Shown here piece by piece: positions 1 to 10,398 of a DNA stretch of 64,000 nucleotides. Within the stretch, counting starts at the first letter, position 1, and the number at the start of each line of letters is the position of its first letter. The notes under the pieces are model-generated. The model made no database searches and had not been told where the DNA came from. It was given only the letters and a program-made list of their open reading frames with translations. This DNA comes from Alligator mississippiensis. Its lineage: Eukaryota; Chordata; Crocodylia; Alligatoridae. A program made the position numbers and the translations under genes. The stretch covers positions 392,536,829 to 392,600,828 of the forward strand of contig NC_081824.1 in NCBI RefSeq assembly GCF_030867095.1. The letters are read 5' to 3'.

Positions 1-59
1 AGAAGGCTTTGGAGAATCCAGCACAGAGAAACAAAACTTATTAGGGGCTAGGGAGGCAT

Positions 60-138
60 GGAAAAATGTGGATTTGGGGTTAGGTTTTTTTTACTGAAAA
101 TTGGGAATTTTTTAAATCAGAGAAAACCAGGATCACTG
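60..138 (+). mobile_element. hAT-like MITE, 3' end fragment
   Basis: The pattern 'AAATGTGGATTTGGGGTTA ... AAATCAGAGAAAACCAGGATC' is the right end of the MITE family that is complete at 12457, 24451 and 33263. Its terminal CCCTG has decayed to CACTG. Confidence 0.7.
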
Positions 139-139
139 C

Positions 140-535
140 TTATGAGGAAAGGCTAAAAGAACTAGGGGCTTTTTTGTCTGAAGAAGTGGGGATTTGATAA
201 TAATCTTGAAATACTTGAAGGGTGATTATAGGAAGGATGGTGCTGGGCTTTTCTTTGTGGCTATAGGGGACAGGACCAAGAGCAATGCACTCAAGCTTCA
301 GCAGATAAAATTTAGGTTGGATGTTAGGATGAACTTTCTGACTATCAGGATCTTTGTGCCTTGGAATAGGCTACCTGGAGATATTGTGGAATCCCTATCC
401 TTGGAAGTTTTCAAGAGCAGATTAGACAGACACTTGACTGGGATGCTTGAGTCAAGGATCCTGCCTTGAGCTGGGGGCTGGACTAAATGACCTTGTGAGG
501 TCCCTTCCACACTTGCTTTCTAATGATCCTATACA
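140..535 (+). mobile_element. CR1 LINE 3' end
   Basis: This shows the typical CR1 C-terminal and 3' UTR pattern: a frame reading GLFFVAIGDRT ... RLPGDIVESLSLEVFKSRLD, then 'GGGGGCTGGACTAAATGACCTTGTGAGGTCCCTTCCA' in sense with a short repeated tail (TCTAATGATCC). It is a 5'-truncated fragment, as is usual for CR1. Confidence 0.8.
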
Positions 536-539
536 GTGC

Positions 540-800
540 ATTGAGGCTGCTCTGACATGCTGTCATTACATGAGAAGCTGCTCCAGTGATCTGTAATTAC
601 ATGCAATTCCAATGTGTTGGAGCAGACTTGATTAATCAAGTCTGCTGGAGAGTGGTAACTACCGCAGACTCCAGCATCATGTGTATCCATGTCCCCGTAC
701 TGAAAAATGGTGGTGTGGGCTCTTTAACTAAAGCTTGTTGAATGCTCTGGGTGCTTTAATTAAAGCACCTCTTCCTGTCTCCTGGAGAATGTGTATAAAC
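540..800. mobile_element. palindromic MITE remnant (sibling of 60.8-61.2 kb element)
   Basis: GC-richer segment with 'GCTCTGACATG', 'AATTACATG' and a perfect 26-nt palindrome at 621-646 centred on GATTAATC. The word AATTAATCGAGTCTGCTC in the 60.8 kb element is closely related. Ends are not well defined. Confidence 0.45.
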
Positions 801-859
801 ACTCACATTTAGTAGAAGTGGATCAAGTGCGGATAGATTTTAATGAATGAAAAGCATAA

Positions 860-3800
860 TGCAAGCATGCTAAACTTCATAAACAAGATTTACAGGTAAC
901 CTAAGCTTGCAAGGACCTTAGTAGCTTCTCAAGTATCGTGATTTTTGTTATGTTTTTCTAACATAGAAGGCATAAATACGCTTTCCTTTTCCCCATCAGG
1001 CATGAAGATCTTCATTTCTCACGTTTTTTTTCATTTTCAAAACTACTTATTATAATCATTTTAAGTATATTTCATCCCTCTAATACATTGATTCTCTGGT
1101 GTCCTGTATACCTAGGACACCAACAGTTTAATTGGTTGGAGATTTAAATGTGGTTAAATGTGGTTTGTTGTTTGTCTTGGCGTACAATGATCTATGCTAC
1201 ACAGGGTGCTGACAGACATGCAGCTCCCCACTGTAACTCATGGTGCTTAACAGGAAGCACCATGAATTACAGAGATCCCCCTGACCCAACTAATGTTCTC
1301 CATTGGGTCTGAGGGGCTGGATGATTGAGCTCCAGTCTGCACGTCTGCAACCTCACTTCCCTACCTCTCCCACCCTCACCATGCTCTCAGCTCTAGCGCT
1401 ATCTTCAGGGTGGGAGGGAGAGAAAAGAGGGGAGGAAGTTTGGTTTGGGGTTTGCCCAGCCTGCACTGGAGGAGAAGGATGGGTGGACTAAAGCCCCTCC
1501 TGAGGTGGGAGGGGCTCCAATCCACCTGCTTCTCCCTCCAGCATAGGCTGGACAAACCCCAGACCAAACTCCATCCCCTCCTTTCCCCTCTCCCATCCTG
1601 AAGACAGCACCAGGGGCAGCAGCCCAGCCCTGCTCCCAGTGAGCACTGACCAGTTAATGAAGTTGTTCTACTTTGGAGCACCTTCATATAAATCCTTTTG
1701 TAATGAGGGTTCATGTGTTGTGCGATTGGGCACTTTTAAAGTGCTCTGCAGCTGTGTACTTCTGTCAGGGAATGACTGTAAGTGCTTTCCAGGGGTCAAC
1801 TGCGTGACAAAACGTCACTTCTGTCAGCACCCATTATGTCTTTTGCTTTGTACATGGGACTAGTCAAAGGAACATTTTTTATGCAGCAGAAGCACCAACA
1901 ACAGAAACTTCAAAACGTAAATAAAACATACTATTTTTTTCTTCTACTCTGTGGTAGGAAATCACCTTTTCCCTGTGTACTATAGTGACAAGGGCTACAT
2001 TGTTGTGGTTCTTATTCACTACATACTGACAGATCATTTTTACATTGGTGAGTGTAGTGCAAAGTAACAAATCCCTGGGAGATAACCACATCTAATTAAC
2101 ATGGTAACATGGTAGAAAGGTGTTTATCCATTTTCAGATTTGAAAAAGACTCTGATATGCATACTGTGTAATAACCTATTAAAAACCAATACAAAAAGCA
2201 CTATACCTATGATTCATAGCAAATAGTTGTGTTATGATGTACAAAGGATTCAATAACCATTAAAATTGCAATCCTATGAGTAAAATTTTGATAAATAGAG
2301 GCCCCAAGTAGAAGAACAAAATTACAGAACTACAAAGGACATAATACTTGCTGAATGTGAAAACAATGACAGAACATGGTTTGCAAAGGCAGCATATCCG
2401 ATTTGTCATATAATTTTATTCACAAGCTGCTAGAATGGTGTTAGCTACATACAAAAGTCTGTTTTAAGTCATTTTGTTGATTTATATTTCAAAACTTTAA
2501 TCACAATAACTCATAGTTACAATATGGCTAGTTTTGTTTACTTATTGGCATTTATCATGGTACTTACAGTAGCCAGTCTAGAAAAAAATGATTACAGTAG
2601 GGTTGATATTGTAATACTTTACAACCCATCAACTCTTCACATCAAACCATGAAATAGGTGTTAGTCTAATAGATATCATTCTTAGAAGTCATCAGGTTTC
2701 AAATGCCTTCTTTGAATTTTATAGCATATTTGGTGACATGTAGTCTTACACATTAGAATGTTTTTTTCCAAACTTCAGTTACTATTTTATATATAAGAAA
2801 AAAAAGCTTAAATTAACCGAACAGACATACACATCTATAACCATATAGATATATGTGCATGCTTGCACACACATGTATGTGCAGTTATTTTAAACTATTT
2901 TGTAGAGCTAAATATTTCTGTATAGTACATTACCAGAGGTTACTAATACCTTCGGAATGTGTATTCATCATTAAAATCTTTACAAACGTCTTGACAAATG
3001 ACATGCAGTTCAAGTTTCAAAAGTAAAAAAGTTTTTTCCCCCCTCCTCTTATTTCTGGTGCACACTTTGCTCCTATCTAATGTTCTCCCAAATAGGACAT
3101 ATTCACTCAGATCAGTACGTGGAAAAAAAAAATCTTTCTTCTGTTTGCTTTAAAGGGCTTTTGGTCTTTTTTTTATCACTGAATACTGAGAGCCAAATCG
3201 AGGCACAAGGGACTTTGCAGTCCAGCTGTTGTGGCATAAATCAATATTTAAAATGCACAGTAGTGATTTTTCTTCCTCTGAAAGTAGGGCTTTATGTTCT
3301 GAATTTCTTGCTCTGTTGAAATACAGAACTTTGCCTAGGCTAGAATGAAAACTCTAATTCGGGTTTATACCAAGTTTACTAGCTCGGTGATGAGTGAGAG
3401 GAACATTAATAGAACTTTTGCTAAATGTTTGACTCCTGTGCCCCTCTGGGGGATTAATCAGGCTGTGGCTTCTCAAGAATAAGAAGCAAAAATATTTCTA
3501 GTTGACTTAGGGAAAGCTTGCCTTTACCCCTTCCACCTGCACTCACAGAGGGTTTGATTCAAGAGACTTTTGATGGTTCACTAAAGCAGGAGTTAAAGCT
3601 GGTTGTAGTAGAAGAGTATCCTGAGGAAATCATGAACTTTTTGATTATTTTCTTAAAGGAGAAACCCTCTCTTTTCTCCTCCAAACAACTAATTTCAGCA
3701 AGGCAAGTGGTTTGCAGGCACGCTGTGTATCATTTTATTGCCTGCAGCCTTTCATGCATTTTATATGATGATTTATGAGCTAGAAGGTGATGACACGCTA

Positions 3801-4260
3801 TCCAGTTTTGCCACTGTATCCCTCTCCTAGCTATTCACCACAAAACCTTTCCTTCTGTAATGATGTCCCAGTGGCACAGTGCCCTTTGCAACACTCCTCC
3901 CCGTTGGGTAGATGCCCCCAAGGCGAATTTCTCTGTTCTGATGGAACCTCCCTTGGGTTTAGCACTGTTTGAATGCATTCATGGCAGATATAAAAGGTGA
4001 GGAGCAGATGTGGTGTGCTATTCTTCTTTGACACACAGGGGTCTTCTCTCTGGTGTTTCCCACTATGGAAGGAGCAGGAAGCCAAGAGGCTAATGAATGA
4101 AGCTTGCAAAAGAAGTCGTTAACCTGTAACCTTCTCACAGGCAGCACACAGTCTATTAAGTTCACACACGCTTATGATTCATGCTTTTTTTGTTTGCTGC
4201 TCCTGATGCATTTCCCAACCCTCCCCATTGTGGTTTTAGTGCCATGGAGCTGCCTCAGAA
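860..4260. other. upstream flank, mostly without recognised features
   Basis: AT-rich sequence with short chance reading frames. The only structure I can support is the inverted repeat at 1401-1605. No exon, tRNA or promoter-like cluster is visible. Confidence 0.5.
1401..1605. repeat. long inverted repeat, ~100-bp arms
   Basis: Arm 1401-1500 pairs with arm 1508-1605 across a 7-nt spacer. Matching words include ATCTTCAGG/CCTGAAGAC, GTTTGGTTTGGGGTTTG/CAAACCCCAGACCAAAC and GCCCCTCC/GGAGGGGC. Probably a foldback transposon remnant. Confidence 0.85.
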
Positions 4261-4264
4261 CCAA

Positions 4265-5690
4265 AAGCATCATCAGCATCACGATAATGTTAACAGTATC
4301 AACAATTACATTGACAATAATGACAATGATATTGGAAACAGCATAATTAATAATATGAACAATATTCATGAAGATGACAATAACAATAATGCTAATACTG
4401 ATATTGATAATATTAATAAAGATATTGGTAATTATGACAGCAGTAATGGTAATATTATTACTAATATGAATAATAATAATGACAAAGATCATGTTAATAA
4501 TGATATTCATAATGATATTAATAATAATGATCATAATGACAGGGATAATGGTACTGTTAATAATATGAATAATGATTATGACAATAATCATGTCAATAAT
4601 GGTATGAATGATAATATTAATGATATTCATCATAATAGCAGGGAAAATAATTATGACATGAATGATAGTGCTGTTAATCATGTCAATAATGGGATGACTA
4701 ATGATATTAATAATGATATTGATCATAACAACATGGATAATGGTAATATCATTAATAGTATGAATAATAAGGATGACAATAATCATGTTAACAATGATAT
4801 GAATAATAATATTAATGCTATTGATCATAATGACAAGGATAATGGTATTATCATTAATAGTATAATATCATTAATAGTATACTAATTATTATAATAGTGA
4901 ATGATAATGATGACAACAACCTTGTTAATAATGATATGAATAATAATGATATTAATGCTATTGTTCATAATGACAAGAATAATGGTAATATCATTAATAG
5001 CATGAATAATAATGATTACAATAATCATGTTAATAATTATATGAATAATAATATTAATTCTATTGGTCATAATGACAAGGGTTATGGTAATATCATTAAT
5101 AGTATAATAATTATTATAATAGTGAATAATACTGATGAAAATAATCATGTTAACAATGATATGAATAATAGTAGTGATCATCATAATGAGAAGGATAATG
5201 GTAATATAATTAATAGTATGAATAATAATGATGACAATAATCATGCCAATAATTATATGAATAATCATATTAATGCTATTGATCATAAGGACAAGGATAA
5301 TGGTAATATCATTAACGTGAATAATAATTATGAAAATAATGTCAATGATACTACTAATAATATCCATGATACTATTGATAATAATGACAACGATTTGGGC
5401 AATATTATTATTAATACATATCTTATTAATAACAAAGACAATCATTGTGTTAGCCATACATACAATAATACTAGTAGTAGTCCTATTGATGATGGTAAGT
5501 ATAAGGGCAGTAGTATGAGTCATATGGATAATAATATTCGTAAGGAGAACAGTAACGCTAATAATGATAGTAATATCAATGGTGACGTGGAAACTGATGA
5601 CAATAATACCGGCCATAGTAATAATATTGATAATGATGATAGTAATGATGACAATGACAATGCTGCTGGTAATAGTAACAGTGACGACAC
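4265..5690. repeat. AAT/GAT-type minisatellite with ~102-bp higher-order unit
   Basis: About 1.4 kb is built of AAT, GAT, CAT and AAY trinucleotides. From about 4480 to 5330 a longer unit recurs about every 34 triplets; in one + frame it reads roughly NNHVNNDMNNNINAIDHNDK then DNGNIINSM. Insertions and deletions are almost always multiples of three, so Asn/Asp-rich frames stay open on + and Ile-rich frames on -. I read these frames as a by-product of trinucleotide expansion, not as protein genes. The array ends at the CpG-rich KLHL1 promoter. Confidence 0.9.
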
Positions 5691-5909
5691 GACACCACGA
5701 ATAACTCTGGGTGACAGCCCCCCCGCCCCCGCCCGCTCCCTTGCAGGAGGCCGAGCGAGGCGCCCCCCAGGGCCCGGGGCGGGTCTGCGTCACAGACCGG
5801 GGAGGGGGAGGCGGGAAGCGCTGAGGCCTCCCGGGCTGAGGCGGGGGGGAGGGGGGGGCAGGGATCCCAGCTCCCCCTCCCCTTCTCCCTCCCGCCCCTG
5901 CACAGAGCC

Positions 5910-5916
5910 TATAAAA
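5910..5916 (+). promoter_or_regulatory. KLHL1: TATA box of KLHL1
   Basis: TATAAAA in the context GCCTATAAAACGG, inside the CpG-rich segment and 323 bases before the A of the KLHL1 ATG. It predicts a start of transcription 25-35 bases downstream. Confidence 0.7.
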
Positions 5917-6205
5917 CGGCGCTGCCTCCTATCGCCTGCACTCGGGCTGCGCTGGCCCGAGGCGGAGGCGGCCCTGAGGTGCTTGCTGCTCTGCCCCTGC
6001 CCCCACGCTTCGCCGGTGCCGCCGGTCCTGAGGCGGCTGCTCAGCCTCCCTGTGTGTGCGTGTCTGTGTGTGTGCGTGTGCGTGTGCAGCGCGTGTGCCT
6101 CCCTCCTCCTCGCCCGCCTGCTCCTCTCCCCGCCGCCGCCAAGCTCCGCGCCCTTCCACCTCGGCTGGGGCCAAGCCCCCGCCGCCTCCCGCCCCGCTGG
6201 GCCGC

Positions 6206-6207
<2 letters not shown>

Positions 6208-6237
<30 letters not shown>
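6208..6237 (+). repeat. (CAG)10 tract at the end of the KLHL1 5' UTR
   Basis: Ten uninterrupted CAG units are followed by C and then the ATG. On the antisense strand this is (CTG)10. Relative to the KLHL1 frame the tract reads AGC (Ser), so upstream non-AUG initiation would add a Ser run. The other frames give Gln and Ala. Confidence 0.95.
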
Positions 6238-6238
<1 letters not shown>

Positions 6239-6240
<2 letters not shown>

Positions 6241-6735
6241 GTCCGGCTCGGGGAGGAAAGACTTTGACGTGAAGCACATCTTGCGCCTCCGCTGGAAACT
6301 GTTCAGCCACCCGTCGGCGCCCGGCGGGCCGGCGGGGGGCGGCTGCCTGCAGCAGGACGGCGGCTTCGAGCACTGGGGGCCCAGCCAGAGCCGCCTGCTG
6401 AAGGGCCAGGAGCGGGGCAGCGGCGCCTTCTGGAAGAAGCCTTCCTCGTCGTCGTCGTCGTCGTCCTCCTCCTCGTCCTCCTCCTGCTGCCCCAGTACCC
6501 CGCTCAATGGCACCCTGACCCGCCTGCAGCCCGGCGGGCATGGGCTGGGCCAGCCCCAGCACCCGGCGCCCAGGACCATCTTCTACGTGGAGGCCCTGGA
6601 GGAGGAGGAGGTGGTGGTGCCCGGTGGGATGGAGGTCGCCCCGGAGCAGGAGAAGAAGGCCCTGGGGGTGCCAGAGGTGAAGGAGGGCTACTCGGATGGC
6701 AGCGGCCAGGCAACAGGTGAAGGATGTGGACACAG
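6239..6735 (+). CDS. KLHL1: KLHL1 (kelch-like protein 1), first coding exon, partial
   Basis: Exon 1 encodes the N-terminal 165 residues of kelch-like protein 1 plus two bases of the next codon. Recognition rests on the N-terminus beginning [20 protein letters not shown], the following [13 protein letters not shown] segment, a poly-Ser run (14 Ser, residues 69-82), the [10 protein letters not shown] acidic stretch, and the exon end QATGEGCGH; all match the vertebrate KLHL1 N-terminus as I remember it (human protein 748 aa). This part is a low-complexity leader. The BTB, BACK and six kelch repeats come from later exons that lie outside the window. Known biology: KLHL1 is a neuronal, actin-binding cytoplasmic protein affecting neurite outgrowth and voltage-gated calcium channels. 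Start choice: this is the first ATG after the TATA box, with A at -3. The frame is open upstream to about 6056 but has no upstream ATG. The reading stays open past the splice site to 7081, which is intron read-through. The Ser run uses TCG and TCC codons. Confidence 0.95.
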
Positions 6736-6741
6736 GTACAG
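6733..6741 (+). other. KLHL1: KLHL1 exon 1 5' splice site (phase 2)
   Basis: CAG|GTACAG fits the donor consensus and lies just after codons for GEGCGH, which continue the KLHL1 protein in other vertebrates. The split codon AG|N can give Arg, the expected next residue. A competing GT at 6717 (ACAG|GTGAAG) also resembles a donor, but using it would remove GEGCGH, so 6736 is preferred. Confidence 0.8.
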
Positions 6742-8565
6742 TCATCCCCCTAGGGAACAGCCCGGGGTGGGATGTGGTGGGAGGACAGTGGTGACATGTG
6801 CCAGGAGGTGCCTTGGTTCCCTCCCAGCCACCTCCAACTGTCTCACTCTGGGTCGGGTGAGTTTGATGGAGCCAATAAAAAAGTTACTCGGGGTGTCCTC
6901 ACCTCTAACCAGGGGTGATCATCTGGAGAGCTTGGCTCCCACTGTGGGTGCCACGCAGTGGGGCCAGCCCAGTGGATGCCACAGGCGACAGGCTTGTTGG
7001 CAACTACTTTCTCTTTTTCCATCTCCCCCCCAGCTCATTATTTTACCCACAGCGGAACACAATGAGAAACCTTCGAGGTAAAGTCACCAGCATGTTATGA
7101 GGCAGGGCTGGAAGGGATGGGCCAGTGCCTGAAACGTGCAGACAAAAGTTTGATCAAAAAGTAAGCAGCAGCCTGAAGGTGTGATTCCTTGTTTCCTTCC
7201 TTAGTTACCTGCTTGCTAAAGAATAGTTGGCTTGGTATTGTCTCGCTTCAAGTGTATTGCCTGGGTAAGCAAGTCGTGGGACAACCCACTGAATAGAAAG
7301 TTAAGTGTGTCCCTTAAAAATTTGGGGCTGGCCATCCCTAGGAGGGTTAGTTGTATCTGGGAAAGTTTATGGTTAACCATGTACTTACCAGAACTAGAAA
7401 GTTGCTGTTAGACACTTGCTTTTCTTATAGGAAAGTTTTTCCATCAGGTGGTTGGTTTTCTTGCTCTCTGGAGGAAAAATGCAAGCAAAATATAAAATAA
7501 TAACTAATTCCTTCGAAGGCTGAAGTGTAAATAGCATAGAATTCAAAGTTTTCCAGGGACTTTGATGCAACTGAGGCTAAAGCATAGGTCCCAGAGGACC
7601 TTCAACTCCACATTAGTCTGTCTCAACTTGCCTTCCTTTTCCTATTATTTAAGCCATTTTAATTGCATTTTTTTTCTCCTGTACATTTTCTTTATAAACT
7701 AAATGTGCAATTTTATTTATAAAAAGAAAGGAACATCTTAACATTTCATGGATCCCATAGATGATTCCTGTTCACTGCATTACAAATGAAGTTAAAGTTA
7801 AGTTAAATATGTTATTATATACCAAGACAACTCTGTTTAAATAATCTCAAACTGCATTAGTTAACATTAAATCTCCGTTTGGCAGAAAGCACTTTAGAGT
7901 ATGTGGAGAAACACAATTCAACTTATTTTCTAAAGCCAGGCTTTTCATAAAAAATCAATTATTATAGTTCATTTCACAGTAACTACTTTGTTTAAACAAC
8001 TGCAGTACATTCAAGGCTCAAGTCAGAATATGTTGTTAAAATCGGAGGTCAGTGATGCTAAAGTTTTAACCTATACTGGAGATAATCATTCAAAACCAGT
8101 TGGATGTTTAATATAGTATTAAAGACACAAATTATTAGCAAGGAAAACTACTCACTCTTCATAATAAGTACTTGAACTGCACTCATCGGGTAAAAAAATG
8201 TACTTGGTTCTTGTATATTTTCTTTACACATCATTGACTTAAGGGTCCTCAGAGATTCTGTAGACTGGGCAAGGAAAAAAATATTTCCTATCTTACTGAA
8301 TGTTAATGGAACTACTTAATTTCTTCATGAGGACAGGTATGATAAAATTGATTTTCTCATTATATATGCATTTTGTGATAATGTGTTATTGATGAAAAAT
8401 GTGTGTTCTTGAGTTTCCAAACTGCGTGGGCTCTATATTTCTAATTTATTGACACTTCAGTAGTCACCATTGCTGCCATTGTTTTGTTCAACTTCTGTAT
8501 TATAGAATATATACTGAGTAGATAAAATGGTTAATGCGTTAAATACACTTTTCCCTCTTGGGGGG

Positions 8566-8625
8566 GAAAAATTGTATTGTTTACAATAATTTTATAATCC
8601 AGGGGTTTTTTTTTCCCCCCGCCGG
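8566..8625. other. homopolymer-rich spot in intron
   Basis: G(8), T(9) and C(6) runs lie close together in otherwise plain AT-rich intron. Nothing functional can be claimed. Confidence 0.3.
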
Positions 8626-10315
8626 GATAATAGCTGTCTAACTCTTTCAGTTTTGAATGCCATGGTGAGACATTAGAAAGTACTGAGAATTTGTTACGGT
8701 TGGGTGTCATCAGTGTATCTTTCTGATATCATTCTGCACAGTGTACTACATATAATTCTACAGTCATTAAAAATGTTTAACACCCAATTTGAACGTACTC
8801 TAATCTGTTTTGACCAGTCAGAGTCCTCTTTTCTACAGAAGCAACATTTTCTATAATTAGTACTAACTTGTATCACTTCATTGTGTCTATTGCATATATG
8901 ATCCATACTTCACTTTTGAATAAGAGGTTGTGTTCAGATTTGTGACACAAATGCCCACCCTTCAAGTACGTGCCAGTACACTTTGTCAATTTTAAGTTTG
9001 TTCAAGTTTTGGCTCCCTTGTTCACACATTTTGACGTGCAACTCAAGACTGCTCTATACTTCAAATTTCCAGTTGATAAATGGTTCCAAGGGTTTGCCAT
9101 TTCATTTTGTGATGTCAGAATATATTGACAGCCTTTCAAACTTTTGTGAGTAAGAGACTTTCCTATTCCAGAATGTACCCATGGTTGGGACTCTCAGGAT
9201 GTGGGTGAACCAGCTTCAAGTTACTGTTCTGCTTGGCTTGGACAGGGACGTTTAGTTCAGGTTTTCCACACTTTGTTTGAGTGTCTTTGGCTCTCCCATA
9301 TGTGGTCTGTCAGAAATTGACCAGAAATTCTATCTGGGAACAGAAAGGCTGGACTAAATTTTGTCTAAACATATGCATAAAGTGTGTGTGTATATATTTT
9401 CACTGACCCTGCAAACTCTCTTACTACAAAACTAATTTTTTTAAGGTGGCATATTTTATACCTATAATTATCTTAACTCATGGGTTTTTAAAAAAGTTTT
9501 TGTTTAAGCAGAAAATGATAAGTCATTTTAAACTGTATATTTCAGAATGGTATTACAGCTATGTTATAAGAAATATAAAGGCATGTATATAGTAACAAAT
9601 CGTTTATGAAAACTAAGGAAATATTTGCTTTTTCTTCATGAGAATGATGTTTTTATTTATAAGAACATTTTGTTATGAATGTGTTTTTTGGGGGGGGTTG
9701 GGTTTTGTTTTTTGTTTTTGTGGGGTTTTTTGTTTTTTTTGCTAAAATTTTAAATAAATATTTCCATATGTGGTGTCTTTGAAAGAATATACAATTCTTT
9801 AAAGTTAATGCATTCTTAACATAAAGGCAGTCTGACATAGAGTTAGTTCCTTATGTGTATAATTAAAGCCATAGTAGGCATATCAGTAGCATCTTCATGC
9901 GTAGACTAAATGTATTATATCACTTATGGCTGATATGAACCTTATTTCTCCCTTTGCATTCTGATGTGCACTCACAATCCAGGAACAAGAAGAGTTTTCC
10001 ATTTTATTGACATAAAAATGTTATGCTCGTGGTTTTTAACAACACATCTCTTCTTGGTAATTCGCAGCTCTTGACAAAGGCTCAGTCTTTACATCTGTAC
10101 TAAAAACTTACCTATTTATCTTAGTTACTTGAACTCCTTATTTTAATTGTACTGTTCTGTGAAATACTGTCCAGTCCCTTTCATGATGGATACTATGCAA
10201 TTTTGAACAAATTTATTTTAAAAAGCACATATAGTTCTATTGTTCATCTCTAAAGAATTTTCTGTGTGGCTAATCCCGCAAACATTATGCACGTGATTAA
10301 TGTTATATATGAGAG

Positions 10316-10398
10316 CAGAAAAATGTGGATTTTGGTTTAGTTTTTTCAATCCAAAAATTGGGGATTTTTTTTTAAGTTGGAGAAAACCAGGTTCCCTG
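10316..10398 (+). mobile_element. hAT-like MITE, 3' end fragment
   Basis: The right end motif 'AAATGTGGATTTTGGTTTA ... GAGAAAACCAGGTTCCCTG' matches the family complete at 12457-12696. The left half is missing. Confidence 0.7.

Larger units (their letters stand above)
5700..6238 (+). promoter_or_regulatory. KLHL1: KLHL1 CpG-rich promoter and 5' UTR
   Basis: Base composition changes sharply at about 5700 from AT-rich repeat to a CpG-dense segment that continues into exon 1. It contains GC boxes (CCCCGCCCCC near 5721; GGGGCGGG at 5777-5784), a CRE/AP-1-like TGCGTCAC at 5786-5793, and a TATA box at 5910. The inferred transcription start is about 5938-5945, giving a 5' UTR of roughly 300 bases with a TG-rich tract (6050-6090), pyrimidine-rich stretches and a CAG run. 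No ATG occurs between the inferred start and the KLHL1 initiator. The factor-site names are inference from motifs only. Confidence 0.8.

Noticed and set aside
4181..4885. 234-residue Asn/Asp-rich open frame
   Set aside because: Composed entirely of degenerate AAT/GAT triplets; openness follows from the repeat's triplet phase, and the opposite strand is equally open.
4897..6267. 456-residue open frame running from the minisatellite through the KLHL1 promoter
   Set aside because: Crosses a sharp composition boundary, the TATA box and the 5' UTR in a different frame from KLHL1; no domain is recognisable.
6041..6745. Antisense frames of 216-234 residues over KLHL1 exon 1
   Set aside because: Shadows of a GC-rich coding exon; no independent start context or similarity.
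8694..8906. Minus-strand frame ending RYTDDTQP, resembling a reverse transcriptase YADD block
   Set aside because: Surrounding residues show no other reverse transcriptase blocks in order; too short to support.
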